A DNA stretch of 64,000 nucleotides from the NCBI RefSeq assembly GCF_003387575.1, contig NZ_QUAB01000048.1:286318-350317 (forward strand). Direction: 5' to 3'. Each line of letters starts with the position of its first letter. The stretch's first letter is position 1. A program made the position numbers and the translations under genes. The notes below the pieces were generated by a model. The model had not been told where the DNA came from. It made no database searches and saw only the letters and a program-made list of their open reading frames with translations. Of this stretch, positions 8,782 to 17,112 are shown piece after piece. The stretch comes from Microbacterium bovistercoris. GTDB taxonomy: Bacteria > Actinomycetota > Actinomycetes > Actinomycetales > Microbacteriaceae.

Positions 8782-10149
8782 TCAGTCGACGAGCAGCGCG
8801 GGTTCCTCGAGGATCGCGGCGACATCGGCGATGAAGCGGCTCATGCCGTCGCCGTCGATCACGCGGTGGTCGAACGAACCGGCGACCGTGGTGACCCAGC
8901 GCGGGCGCACCTCGCCGTCGACGACCCAGGGCTTCTGGGCGATGGTGCCCATCGCGACGATGCCTGCCTCGCCCGGGTTGATGATCGGCGTGCCGGCATC
9001 CATCCCGAACACGCCGATGTTCGTGATCGTGAACGTGCCACCCTGCTGGTCGGCCGGAGCGGTCTTGCCCTCGCGCGCGGTGAGCGTGAGCCGGTTCAGC
9101 GCGCGGGCGAGGTCCTTCATGCCGAGCGTCTGGGCGTCCTTGATGTTCGGCACGATCAGGCCGCGCGGCGTCGCCGCGGCGATGCCGAGGTTCACGTAGT
9201 GCCGCACGGCGATCTCGGCGCCGTCGGCTGTGTCGACCCACGCCGCGTTCACCATCGGGGTGCGACGCAGCGCCCAGATCACGGCACGCGCCATGATCAG
9301 CAGCGGCGAGACCTTGATGTCGGCGAAGTCGGGCGAGGCCTTCAGCCTCTTGACGAGCTCCATCGTGCGGGTCGCGTCGACCTCCTTCCACACCGTCACG
9401 TGCGGGGCGGAGTACGCGCTCTGCACCATCGCGTTGGCGCTCGCCTTGCGCACGCCCTTCACCGGGATGGCCTCGGTGCGTCCTTCGTCTCGCTGCGCTC
9501 GCTCAGGAACCGGATTCAGCCCGCGGGCGAGGCCCACCGGCCCTTCGTCTCGCTGCGCTCGCTCAGGAACCGGAAGCACCTCCTCGCGCACGTCGCCCCA
9601 CTCCGGCGTCTCGATGTTGCGGAAGACGCTCGCCTGCGAGGCGTGCTTCATGACGTCGTCGCGGGTCACCTCACCGTCGGCGCCGGTCGGCGTCACGGAT
9701 GCCAGCTCCACACCGAGGTCGCGGGCGAGCTTGCGGATCGGGGGCTTCGCGATCACGCCCACCGATGATCGCACCGGGCGCTCGGCCGGCTTGCGGCGCC
9801 GCGAGGTCGCCCCGCCACCCGTGCCGTAGCCGACCAGCACGGCGCCGCCGCCCTCGGCGGCCGGCCCTTCGTCTCGCTTCGCTCGCTCAGGAGCCGCAGC
9901 ATCCGCCGTCTCGGTGACGAACGTGATGATCGGGGTACCGACGTCGATCGTCTTCCCCTCCTCGACGAGCACCTCGCCGACCACGCCCGCATGCGGCGAA
10001 GGCAGCTCGACGAGCGACTTCGCCGTCTCGATCTCGCAGATGACGTCGTTGACCGCGACGGTGTCGCCGGGGGCGACCTTCCAGCTGACGATCTCGGCCT
10101 CGGTGAGGCCCTCGCCGACGTCGGGGAGGGTGAAGGTCTGAGTGCTCAT
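8782..10149 (-). CDS. bkdC: Dihydrolipoyl acyltransferase (E2) of a branched-chain 2-oxoacid dehydrogenase
   Basis: 455-residue core enzyme that transfers the acyl group from E1 to CoA. An N-terminal lipoyl domain carries the modified lysine in ETAKS (Lys44); the E1/E3-binding domain is at about 133-167; the catalytic domain ends with FDHRVIDGDG (His428, Asp432). The two linkers contain three copies of a PERA(K/Q)RDEG peptide (about 87-95, 194-202 and 214-222) that are translations of a dispersed DNA repeat. Last gene of the E1 alpha-E1 beta-E2 operon. Branched-chain rather than pyruvate specificity is inferred from operon form; no E3 gene is present nearby. Confidence 0.9.
   Translation of the reverse strand: MSTQTFTLPDVGEGLTEAEIVSWKVAPGDTVAVNDVICEIETAKSLVELPSPHAGVVGEVLVEEGKTIDVGTPIITFVTETADAAAPERAKRDEGPAAEGGGAVLVGYGTGGGATSRRRKPAERPVRSSVGVIAKPPIRKLARDLGVELASVTPTGADGEVTRDDVMKHASQASVFRNIETPEWGDVREEVLPVPERAQRDEGPVGLARGLNPVPERAQRDEGRTEAIPVKGVRKASANAMVQSAYSAPHVTVWKEVDATRTMELVKRLKASPDFADIKVSPLLIMARAVIWALRRTPMVNAAWVDTADGAEIAVRHYVNLGIAAATPRGLIVPNIKDAQTLGMKDLARALNRLTLTAREGKTAPADQQGGTFTITNIGVFGMDAGTPIINPGEAGIVAMGTIAQKPWVVDGEVRPRWVTTVAGSFDHRVIDGDGMSRFIADVAAILEEPALLVD
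9481..9514. repeat. 'ccttcgtctcgctgcgctcgc' repeat inside E2 coding sequence, copy 1
   Basis: A 34-bp segment, near-identical to 9541-9574, in the linker between the E2 binding domain and catalytic domain. On the coding strand it reads in frame as PVPERAQRDEG. Copies also occur at 9865-9899 and, outside genes, at 32616-32644. Confidence 0.85.
9541..9574. repeat. 'ccttcgtctcgctgcgctcgc' repeat inside E2 coding sequence, copy 2
   Basis: Second 34-bp copy exactly 60 bp from copy 1, so the same reading frame is kept and the same peptide is encoded 20 residues apart. Confidence 0.85.
9865..9899. repeat. 'cccttcgtctcgcttcgctcgc' repeat inside E2 coding sequence, copy 3
   Basis: Slightly diverged copy of the repeat in the linker between the lipoyl and binding domains; encodes PERAKRDEG in the same frame as the other two copies. 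Confidence 0.8.
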
Positions 10150-10206
10150 GGTGTGATCCTTCGGGAGTGGGGGCCCATCGACAAGCTCAGGAACCGGACA
10201 GGGAAA

Positions 10207-11187
10207 TCAGTAGGCGAGGGAGCGGTCGACGGCTTCGAGGACGCGATCCGCGTCGGGCAGATACGGGCCCTCGAGCTTGGCCGGCGGGAACGGGGTGTCG
10301 AAGCCCGAGACGCGCAGCACCGGTGCCTCGAGCGCGTAGAACGCGCGCTCCATCACCGTCGCGGCGATCTCGCTGCCCAGGCTGGTGTGCTGGGGGGCCT
10401 CCTGCGCGTACACCATCCGTCCGGTGGAGCGCACCGAGTCGAGGATGGGGCCGTAGTCCACCGGCGACAGCGAGCGCACGTCGATGACCTCGCAGCTGGT
10501 GCCCTCGGCCTCGGCGAGCGCCGCGGCCTGCAGCAGGGTGGTGACCATCGCGCCGTGGCCGACGAGCGTCACGTCGGTGCCGCGGCGCACGACGCGGGTC
10601 GCATGCAGCGGAGCGGCCGAGGCGTCCAGCTCGACCTCGCCCTTCTGCCAGTACTTGCTCTTCGGCTCGAAGAAGATCACCGGGTCGTTCGAGGCGATCG
10701 CCTCCTGGATCATCCAGTACGCGTCGTTCGGCGTCGACGGGCTGACCACGCGCAGACCGGGAGTGTGCGTGAAGTACGCCTCCGGGCTCTCCTGGTGGTG
10801 CTCGATCGCACCGATGTGCCCGCCGTACGGGATGCGGATCACGACCGGCAGCGACAGCGATCCCTCGTGCCGGTTGGTCAGCTTCGCCAGCTGCGTCGTG
10901 ATCTGGTCGAAGGCGGGGAACACGAAGCCGTCGAACTGGATCTCGCACACCGGGCGGAACCCGGCCATCGCGAGGCCGATCGCGGTGCCGACGATGCCGG
11001 ACTCGGCGAGCGGGGTGTCCAGCACGCGGCGGTCGCCGAACTCGGCCTGCAGATGCTCGGTGACACGGAAGACGCCGCCCAGCGGTCCGATGTCCTCACC
11101 CATCAGCATCACGCGCGGGTCGTCCTGCATGGCCTTGCGCAGTCCCGCGTTGAGCGCCTTCGCGAGGGGCATGGTCTCGATCGTCAT
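10207..11187 (-). CDS. bkdB: 2-oxoacid dehydrogenase E1 component, beta subunit
   Basis: 326-residue transketolase-type beta subunit which, with the alpha subunit, decarboxylates branched-chain 2-oxoacids using thiamine diphosphate. MLMGEDIGPLGGVFRVT near the N-terminus supplies the glutamate expected to activate thiamine, and EIQFDGFVFPAFDQI and FTHTPGLRVVSPSTP are typical beta-subunit blocks. The ATG shares a base with the alpha-subunit stop (TGATG). A short stretch between this gene and E2 carries a degenerate copy of the 'tcgacaagctcaggaacc' repeat at about 10172-10196. Confidence 0.93.
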   Translation of the reverse strand: MTIETMPLAKALNAGLRKAMQDDPRVMLMGEDIGPLGGVFRVTEHLQAEFGDRRVLDTPLAESGIVGTAIGLAMAGFRPVCEIQFDGFVFPAFDQITTQLAKLTNRHEGSLSLPVVIRIPYGGHIGAIEHHQESPEAYFTHTPGLRVVSPSTPNDAYWMIQEAIASNDPVIFFEPKSKYWQKGEVELDASAAPLHATRVVRRGTDVTLVGHGAMVTTLLQAAALAEAEGTSCEVIDVRSLSPVDYGPILDSVRSTGRMVYAQEAPQHTSLGSEIAATVMERAFYALEAPVLRVSGFDTPFPPAKLEGPYLPDADRVLEAVDRSLAY

Positions 11188-12347
11188 CACTGACCCCCTT
11201 CGAAGGATGCCTCGTAGTCGGCGAGCCACTTCTCCTGCTCGGTCATGAGCGGATGCGGCTCGCTGTACACGTGCCGGAAGATCGCGTCGGGGCCGGGCTC
11301 GGGCAGCGCGACGCTGCGCGAGCGCAGATCCTCCGCGGCATCCGCCGCCTCGGCGTCGACGTCGGCGAAGAGGGATGCCGCGGCACCGCGGCCCTCCAGA
11401 AACGTGCGCATGCGCGTGATCGGGTCGCGCAGCGCCCACTCCTGCTCCTCGGCGTTGCCGCGGTACTTCGTGGGGTCGTCGCTCGTGGTGTGCGCCCCCA
11501 TCCGATAGGTCACGGCCTCGATCGCGCGGGGACCGCCGCCGGCGCGCGCCTCATCGAGCTGCGTGCGCGAGACGGCGTAGCTGGCGAGCACGTCGTTGCC
11601 GTCCACGCGCACCGAGGGGATGCCGTATCCGGCGCTGCGCCCGACCAGCGGGACCTTGGACTGCGTGGCGACCGGCACCGAGATGGCCCAGTGGTTGTTC
11701 TGCAGGAAGAACAGCACGGGCGCGTCGTAGCTCGCGGCGAAGACCATCGCCTCGTGCACATCGCCCTGACTGGAGGCGCCGTCGCCGTAGTAGACCACGA
11801 CCGCCTCGTCGCGCTCGGGATCGCCGGTGCCGCACTTGCCGTCGAACGCGAGGCCCATGCCGAAGCCGGCCGCGTGCAGCGTCTGCGAACCGAGGACGAG
11901 CGTGTAGAGCCGGGTGTTGCCGTTCTTCGGGTCGGTCGGGTCCCAGCCGCCGTGCGAGACGCCGCGCATGAGCTTGATGATGTCGACCGGGTCGACGCCG
12001 CGGATGCGGGTGACGACGTGCTCGCGGTAGGACGGGAAGATCGTGTCCTGCGGGCGGGCGGCGTAGGCCGAGCCGACCTGCGCGGCCTCCTGCCCGCGGC
12101 TCGGCGGCCACAGGGCCAGCTGGCCCTGACGCTGCAGGTTGGTGGCCTGGGTGTCGATCGCGCGGATGACGACCATGTCGCGGTAGAACTGCTCGAGCTC
12201 GGCGTCGGAGAGCGCCTCGATCAGGGGCAGGTACTGCTCTGCGGCATCCGTCGGAGCGAACCGTCCGTCGGCGTCCAGGACGCGGACGAGGGGGGTCTCA
12301 GAAGAGGTCACCCGCTCCACGGTACCCGCGCCCGCATGCCCGGTCAC
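11187..12347 (-). CDS. bkdA: 2-oxoacid dehydrogenase E1 component, alpha subunit
   Basis: Up to 386 residues. The thiamine diphosphate motif runs from GDGASSQGDVHEAMVFAA to QNNHWAIS, and RQGQLALWPPSRGQEAAQVG is the usual E1 alpha entry region. The start is uncertain: GTG at 12347 gives the full frame, but GTG at 12311 (protein beginning VTSSETPLVRV) fits homologue length better and is preceded by GGAG. A possible -10 (TACTAG) lies just upstream of 12347. First gene of the dehydrogenase operon; the aminotransferase gene upstream on the same strand could feed it with 2-oxoacids. Confidence 0.9.
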   Translation of the reverse strand: MTGHAGAGTVERVTSSETPLVRVLDADGRFAPTDAAEQYLPLIEALSDAELEQFYRDMVVIRAIDTQATNLQRQGQLALWPPSRGQEAAQVGSAYAARPQDTIFPSYREHVVTRIRGVDPVDIIKLMRGVSHGGWDPTDPKNGNTRLYTLVLGSQTLHAAGFGMGLAFDGKCGTGDPERDEAVVVYYGDGASSQGDVHEAMVFAASYDAPVLFFLQNNHWAISVPVATQSKVPLVGRSAGYGIPSVRVDGNDVLASYAVSRTQLDEARAGGGPRAIEAVTYRMGAHTTSDDPTKYRGNAEEQEWALRDPITRMRTFLEGRGAAASLFADVDAEAADAAEDLRSRSVALPEPGPDAIFRHVYSEPHPLMTEQEKWLADYEASFEGGQ

Positions 12348-12405
12348 GCATAGTTCGGGGGCCCTAGTATCTGCTCGGATTCCGGAGAATCCCGGGGGTC
12401 AGCGG

Positions 12406-13473
12406 TCAGCGGACGGCGGCGGCGACCTCGAGCACGCGTGGGAGCGACTCCTCCTCGCCGACCGAGATGCGGATGCCGTCGCCCGAGAACGGGCGGACGA
12501 TCAGGCCGGCGGCGACGAACGCCTCGGCGATCTCGTCGGTGCGCTCCTTGGTGCGCAGCCACACGAAGTTGGACTGCGAGTCGGGCACCTTCCAGCCCAG
12601 CTCGCGCAGGCCGGTGACCAGGCGGTCGCGCCGCTCGACGATGACGGCCACGCGCTCCATCAGCTCGTCCTCGGCATCCAGGCTGGCGATGGCCGCGTTC
12701 TCCGCGGCGCTGGTGACCGACAGCGGGATGCCGGTGGTGCGGGCCGCGTCGAGCACCCGCGGATGCCCGATCGCGTAACCGACACGGAGACCTGCGAGCC
12801 CGTAGGCCTTGGAGAACGTGCGCAGCACGACGACGTTCGGATGCGTCTCGAAGATGCGCTCCTCCAGACCGTCGACGGCCTCGGGGTCGGTGACGAACTC
12901 GGCGTAGGCCTCGTCGAGGATGACGAGCACATCCTGCGGCACCCGCTCGAGGAAGGCTGCGAACTCGGCGCTGGTGACGATCGGGCCGGTCGGGTTGTTG
13001 GGGGTGCAGACGATCACCACGCGGGTGCGGTCGGTGATGGCGTCAGCCATCGCGTCGAGGTCGTGCCGCGCACCCGGAGCGAGCGGCACCTGCACGCCCG
13101 TGGCGCCTGCGACCAGGGGCAGGCTCGGGTAGGCCTCGAAGGAGCGCCAGGCGTAGACGACCTCGTCACCGACGCTCGAGGTGCCGAGCACGAGCTGGTG
13201 CAGGATAGACACCGATCCGGCGGCGACGTGCACCGCATCAGAGGCGACGCCGTACTTCTCCCCCAGCCGGGCACGGAGGGCTCCGGCCGTGGCATCCGGG
13301 TAGCGGTTCACCGGAGTCGTGTGCTGCAGCGCCTCGACCACCGACGGCAGCGGCTCGAACGGGTTCTCGTTGCTGGACAGCTTGAACGCATCGGCGCCCG
13401 CCTGCTTGCCCTGGCGATACGGCGGCAGCGCCGCGATCTCGGGGCGGATGCGGGGCAGGATCGGCTCAGTCAC
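12406..13473 (-). CDS. Histidinol-phosphate/aromatic aminotransferase (HisC-Pat family)
   Basis: PLP-dependent class I/II aminotransferase, 355 residues. Visible features are SSNENPFEP (33-41), NNPTGP (159-164), DEAYAEF (187-193) and the PLP lysine in TFSKAYGLAGLR (Lys222). HisC2/Pat proteins of actinobacteria act on histidinol phosphate or on aromatic amino acids; the gene is not in a his operon here, so aromatic or branched-chain transamination is more likely, supported by the 2-oxoacid dehydrogenase genes just downstream. The specific substrate is not shown by the sequence. Confidence 0.88.
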   Translation of the reverse strand: MTEPILPRIRPEIAALPPYRQGKQAGADAFKLSSNENPFEPLPSVVEALQHTTPVNRYPDATAGALRARLGEKYGVASDAVHVAAGSVSILHQLVLGTSSVGDEVVYAWRSFEAYPSLPLVAGATGVQVPLAPGARHDLDAMADAITDRTRVVIVCTPNNPTGPIVTSAEFAAFLERVPQDVLVILDEAYAEFVTDPEAVDGLEERIFETHPNVVVLRTFSKAYGLAGLRVGYAIGHPRVLDAARTTGIPLSVTSAAENAAIASLDAEDELMERVAVIVERRDRLVTGLRELGWKVPDSQSNFVWLRTKERTDEIAEAFVAAGLIVRPFSGDGIRISVGEEESLPRVLEVAAAVR

Positions 13474-13573
13474 GGCACAAGTCTAGAATCCCCGCATTCG
13501 ACACAACGATGGGTTGCCGATTTCGCACTCTGAGCGCGTTACAAATTCGAAATCCGCAGGTTCAACTCCAATC

Positions 13574-13610
13574 TTGACCGGAAATCGTAGTTCTGCTTAC
13601 GATCTCCCTC
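13574..13610 (+). promoter_or_regulatory. Leaderless promoter of the APC permease gene
   Basis: A -35 TTGACC (13574-13579) and -10 TACGAT (13598-13603) are spaced 18 bp apart, and the -10 ends seven bases before the ATG at 13611, so transcription should start at or next to the start codon. ATCGTA (13584-13589) and TACGAT form a small inverted repeat over the promoter, a possible operator. Confidence 0.7.
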
Positions 13611-15149
13611 ATGTCAACGACGCCAATACGCCTGGAGCGCCCTGAAGGCAAGGGTCTCGCCGCCGGAACACTCGGCCTGTGGGGATCCACCGTGATCGGC
13701 CTCGCCTCGACGGCGCCGGTGTATTCGCTCGTCGCCTCGCTGGGCTGGGTGGTCATCGCCGTGGGCGCGCAAGCGCCCATCGCGTTCATCCTCGCCTTCA
13801 TCCCGATGCTGCTCATCGCCTTCGCCTACCGCGAGCTGAACAACGCCGTGCCGGACTGCGGCACCACGTTCACGTGGGGAACGAAGGCGTTCGGCCCGTG
13901 GGTCGGCTGGATGGGCGGCTGGGGCGTGGCCGTCGCCGGCATGGTCGTGCTCGCCAACCTCGCCCAGATCGCGTCGGTCTACTTCTGGGCCCTGATCGGG
14001 CAGGACCTGGAGAACAGCGACCTGCGGGTGGTGCTCGTCGCCGTGCTCTTCATCGCCGCGATGACCTGGGTCAGCTGGCGCGGTGTCGAGATCGGCGAGC
14101 GCATCCAGAACGTGCTGCTCGGCGTCCAGTACCTGGCGCTCGTCGTGTTCATCGTCGCCGTCGCCGTCCAGATCACCACCGGCAACGCCCCGGATGCCAC
14201 GGCCTTCTCGTGGGAGTGGCTGAACCCGTTCGCCTTCACCTCATGGTCGGGCTTCACCGAGGCGATCCTGCTCGCTCTGTTCATCTACTGGGGCTGGGAC
14301 ACGTGCCTCGCGCTGAACGAGGAGACCAAGGATCCGAAGCGCATCCCCGGCCGCGCGGCGCTGCTCACCTGCGTCATCCTGCTGGTCACCTACGTCGCCG
14401 TGACGATCGCCGCGATGATGTACGCCGGCCTCGGCGAGGAGGGCACGGGCCTCGGCAACGAGGCGCACGCCGACGACTTCTTCCTCGCGATCAAGGACGG
14501 CCTGCTCGGCCCGTTCGGCTGGGTGCTCGTGGTCGCCGTGATCATCTCGGCGGTCTCGTCGACCCAGACCACGATCCTGCCGACCGCGCGCGGCACGCTC
14601 GCGATGGGCGTCTACCGCGCGCTGCCCGAGAAGTTCAAGGACGTGCACCCGGTGTACAAGACGCCGTCGTTCTCGACGATCGTGATGGGCGTCGTCGCGG
14701 TCGCGTACTACGTCGGCATGACCCTGATCAGCGACAACATCCTGCAGGACTCGATCCTCTCGCTCGGCCTCGCCATCGCGTTCTACTACGCGATCACCGG
14801 GTTCGCGTGCGCGTGGTACTTCCGCAAGGAGCTGAAGAACTCGGCGCGCGACCTGTGGTTCAAGGGCATCTTCCCTGTGCTCGGCGGCCTGCTGCTGACC
14901 GGCGCGTTCGTGCAGTCCGCGGTCGACATGTGGGACGTGGACTACGGCTACACCGTGCTGTTCGGCATCGGCGGCACCTTCGTCGTCGGGATCGGCTCGC
15001 TCGCCGTCGGCCTTGTGCTGATGTTCGTCTGGTACCTGATGCCGCGCTCGAAGCGGTTCTTCGCCGGCGAGAGCCTCAACCGCGACACCGAGGTGCTCGT
15101 TCCCGAGGATCCGGCCGAGTTCCCCCGGTCGATCGACGGCGGGATCTGA
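13611..15149 (+). CDS. APC-family amino acid permease
   Basis: 512-residue membrane protein with about 12 helices. The N-terminal GTLGLWGSTVIGLASTAPVY is the family's first helix with its substrate-backbone-binding glycine-rich break, and a long series of hydrophobic segments follows to a charged C-terminus. It probably imports an amino acid or amine by proton symport. It is divergent from the HisC-type aminotransferase and dehydrogenase operon, which makes an amino acid catabolic partner plausible, but the substrate cannot be read from the sequence. There is no Shine-Dalgarno sequence; see the leaderless promoter just upstream. Confidence 0.9.
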   Translation: MSTTPIRLERPEGKGLAAGTLGLWGSTVIGLASTAPVYSLVASLGWVVIAVGAQAPIAFILAFIPMLLIAFAYRELNNAVPDCGTTFTWGTKAFGPWVGWMGGWGVAVAGMVVLANLAQIASVYFWALIGQDLENSDLRVVLVAVLFIAAMTWVSWRGVEIGERIQNVLLGVQYLALVVFIVAVAVQITTGNAPDATAFSWEWLNPFAFTSWSGFTEAILLALFIYWGWDTCLALNEETKDPKRIPGRAALLTCVILLVTYVAVTIAAMMYAGLGEEGTGLGNEAHADDFFLAIKDGLLGPFGWVLVVAVIISAVSSTQTTILPTARGTLAMGVYRALPEKFKDVHPVYKTPSFSTIVMGVVAVAYYVGMTLISDNILQDSILSLGLAIAFYYAITGFACAWYFRKELKNSARDLWFKGIFPVLGGLLLTGAFVQSAVDMWDVDYGYTVLFGIGGTFVVGIGSLAVGLVLMFVWYLMPRSKRFFAGESLNRDTEVLVPEDPAEFPRSIDGGI

Positions 15150-15154
15150 CCGAG

Positions 15155-15196
15155 TCATTGCCATACCAGAGTGATACCATTCTGGTATGGCAATGA
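15155..15196. promoter_or_regulatory. Toxin-antitoxin operator: 16-bp perfect palindrome over the start codon
   Basis: Arms of 16 bp (TCATTGCCATACCAGA at 15155-15170; its complement at 15181-15196) flank a 10-bp spacer that holds a -10 box, TACCAT (15175-15180). The antitoxin ATG at 15187 lies in the right arm, six bases past the -10, so the mRNA should be leaderless. RHH antitoxins bind such sites and repress their own operon. Confidence 0.85.
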
Positions 15197-15393
15197 CTGT
15201 GCGGATTCCGGCGGAGCTCGACGCGCAGCTGGAGGAGATCGCGCGTGCCCGCCACATGTCGAAGCACGCGGTGATCATCGAGGCGGCGCAGCGCTTCGCC
15301 TCCAGTGAGGCGAAGACCGCGAAGGTCCTCAGCGCGATCGATGAGATCGCCGATCACTACGCCGAGACGATCACTCGACTCGAAGACGCATGA
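15187..15393 (+). CDS. Ribbon-helix-helix antitoxin
   Basis: 68-residue protein. MTVRIPAELDAQLEEIA is a typical beta strand and first helix of the RHH DNA-binding fold, followed by a second helix (SKHAVIIEAAQRF) and an acidic C-terminal helix likely to wrap the toxin. The first ATG (15187) is used because the predicted transcript starts there; a second ATG two codons later is possible. Its stop overlaps the toxin start (ATGA). It is expected to neutralise the Doc-like toxin and to bind the large palindrome around its own start. Confidence 0.9.
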   Translation: MAMTVRIPAELDAQLEEIARARHMSKHAVIIEAAQRFASSEAKTAKVLSAIDEIADHYAETITRLEDA

Positions 15394-15761
15394 CGGCCGA
15401 GTACATCGATCCCGAGCAAGCGCTCGCGGTGGTCGCCAAGCTCGGCCTGCACGTCCGCGACCAGGGGCTGCTCTTCTCCGCGCTGGCGCGACCCGCGGCG
15501 AGCATGTTCGGTGTCGACGCGTATCCGACGATCGAGGAGAAGGCCGCGGCGCTGATCAGCTCGATCGCGCAGAATCACTCGCTGTTCGACGGGAACAAGA
15601 GACTGTCACTGTTCCTGACCTTCGCGTTCCTGAAGATCAACGGATACGAGGTGACATTCACACAGGACGAGGCGTTCGACCTCGTGCTCGGCGTGGCACA
15701 GAGTCGGCTCGACCTGCCCGAGATCGCCGCGAGCTTCGCCGCGCACGTGCGGCGAAGCTGA
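15390..15761 (+). CDS. doc: Doc-type Fic-fold toxin
   Basis: 123-residue toxin of the death-on-curing family. The Fic core motif reads HSLFDGNKR (His63-Arg71), matching Doc (HxFxDxNKR) rather than classical AMP-transferring Fic; Doc enzymes phosphorylate EF-Tu and stop translation. Length and the preceding helical segment fit the family. It overlaps the antitoxin gene by four bases. The final codons coincide with a strong hairpin (15732-15759). All active-site residues are present, so it appears functional. Confidence 0.9.
   Translation: MTAEYIDPEQALAVVAKLGLHVRDQGLLFSALARPAASMFGVDAYPTIEEKAAALISSIAQNHSLFDGNKRLSLFLTFAFLKINGYEVTFTQDEAFDLVLGVAQSRLDLPEIAASFAAHVRRS
15732..15759. terminator. Hairpin overlapping the 3' end of the doc gene
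   Basis: Perfect 11-bp arms (AGCTTCGCCGC / GCGGCGAAGCT) with a six-base loop end within the doc stop codon, so the last codons and the hairpin are the same DNA. A T-tract is lacking. A single 'cttcgacaggctcag' repeat arm follows at 15772-15786 with a degenerate right side, between convergent genes. Confidence 0.6.
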
Positions 15762-15830
15762 CGGCGGGGCGCTTCGACAGGCTCAGCGACCCACACCTGG
15801 GCTCCTCAGTTCGCGAAGGGGCCGGGAAGG

Positions 15831-17009
15831 TCAGCGACCGTAGGCCGCGGCGAGGCGCTCCAGCGCCGCGGTGATGGCGTGCTGCGGAGCGGCGAGGTTC
15901 ATGCGCTCGAACCCCTCGCCCTCCGGGCCGAAGATCGCCCCCTCGTCGAAGAAGACGTGCGCCTCCTGCTCGTTGATGCGCTTGAGCTCCTCGGCGTCGT
16001 GACCGAAGGCGCGGAAGTCCATCCACTGCAGGTAGGTGCCTTCGAGATCGAACACGGTGACCTCGGGCATCCGCTCGGCGAAGAACCGCTTCACGAGCGC
16101 GTGATTCGAGGCGACGAGTTCGATGAGGTGCTCCAGCCAGGGCTCCGCCTCGGTGTACGCCAGGCGGCAGGCCTCGAATCCCAGCGCGTTCAGGGTGAAG
16201 AAGCCTGTCCGGGTGCGCTCGTCGTTGTAGGTCTCGCGCAGCACGGGGTCGGTGATGACGATGTTGCTGGTCTGCATGCCGGCGAGGTTGAAGGTCTTGC
16301 TGGGGGCCGTGCACACGACGGTCCGCGAGGCGATCTCGGGGCTCAGCGTGGAGAACACCGTGTGCGTGCTGCCGGGCAGCACGAGGTCGAAGTGGATCTC
16401 GTCGCTGACCACGATCAGGTCGTTCTCGAGCGCGATGCGGGCGACGGCCTCGAGTTCGTCGCGCTCCCAGACCCGGCCGGTGGGGTTGTGCGGGCTGCAG
16501 AACAGCAGCACCTTGTTGCGCGGGTCCTTGGCCTTGGCCTCGAGGTCGTCGAGGTCGAGCCGCCAGCGCCCGTCGCGCAGCACCAGCGGGTTGCCGACGA
16601 CGGTGCGGCCGTTGGAGAGGATGCCGCGGTAGAACGGGTAGTACGCCGGGGTCTGCACGATCACACCGTCGCCCTGCTCGGTGAACGCGCGGATCGCGGT
16701 GAAGAAGGCGGGCACGATACCGGGGGCGAGCGAGATCTGCTCCCGGTCGACGGTCCAGCCGTGCCGGCGCTGGAACCAGCCGGTCACCGCGTCCCAGTAG
16801 TCGTCGGTCGCGATCGTGTAGCCGAGCACGGCGGTGCGGAGGTGCTCGCGCAGGCCGTCGATGATCTCGGGCGCGATGGCCAGGTCGAGGTCGGCGACCG
16901 AGAACGGCGAGATGCCCGGCGGAACGTCGGGGTTCGCCTCGCGCATCTCCTCCCACTTGGCGGCACCGGTGCCGGTGCGGTCGATCACCGTCTCGAAGTC
17001 GTAGGCCAT
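15831..17009 (-). CDS. MalY/PatB-type PLP enzyme (C-S lyase or aminotransferase)
   Basis: 392-residue fold type I PLP enzyme of the MalY/PatB group, whose members cleave cystathionine or cysteine conjugates. Blocks seen: FSVADLDLAIAPEIIDGL near residue 35-55 (the MalY 'MWVADMDF' region, here diverged), CSPHNPTGRVW, VSDEIHFDLVLPG and the PLP lysine in APSKTFNLAG (about Lys238). Aminotransferase activity is possible. It stands alone, convergent with the toxin gene. Confidence 0.88.
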   Translation of the reverse strand: MAYDFETVIDRTGTGAAKWEEMREANPDVPPGISPFSVADLDLAIAPEIIDGLREHLRTAVLGYTIATDDYWDAVTGWFQRRHGWTVDREQISLAPGIVPAFFTAIRAFTEQGDGVIVQTPAYYPFYRGILSNGRTVVGNPLVLRDGRWRLDLDDLEAKAKDPRNKVLLFCSPHNPTGRVWERDELEAVARIALENDLIVVSDEIHFDLVLPGSTHTVFSTLSPEIASRTVVCTAPSKTFNLAGMQTSNIVITDPVLRETYNDERTRTGFFTLNALGFEACRLAYTEAEPWLEHLIELVASNHALVKRFFAERMPEVTVFDLEGTYLQWMDFRAFGHDAEELKRINEQEAHVFFDEGAIFGPEGEGFERMNLAAPQHAITAALERLAAAYGR

Positions 17010-17112
17010 GGATCGAGTCTTCCACGTCCTCGGCGGGCGACGGATGCCGCCGACTCATGGGGCAACACGCGTGGCTGATGCGCGACGGCGGTTCGGCTGT
17101 CAGACTCGGAGC

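Noticed and set aside
9481..9899. Spaced repeats as a CRISPR array
   Set aside because: Only three copies with unequal spacing inside a conserved enzyme gene, in frame, and no cas genes.
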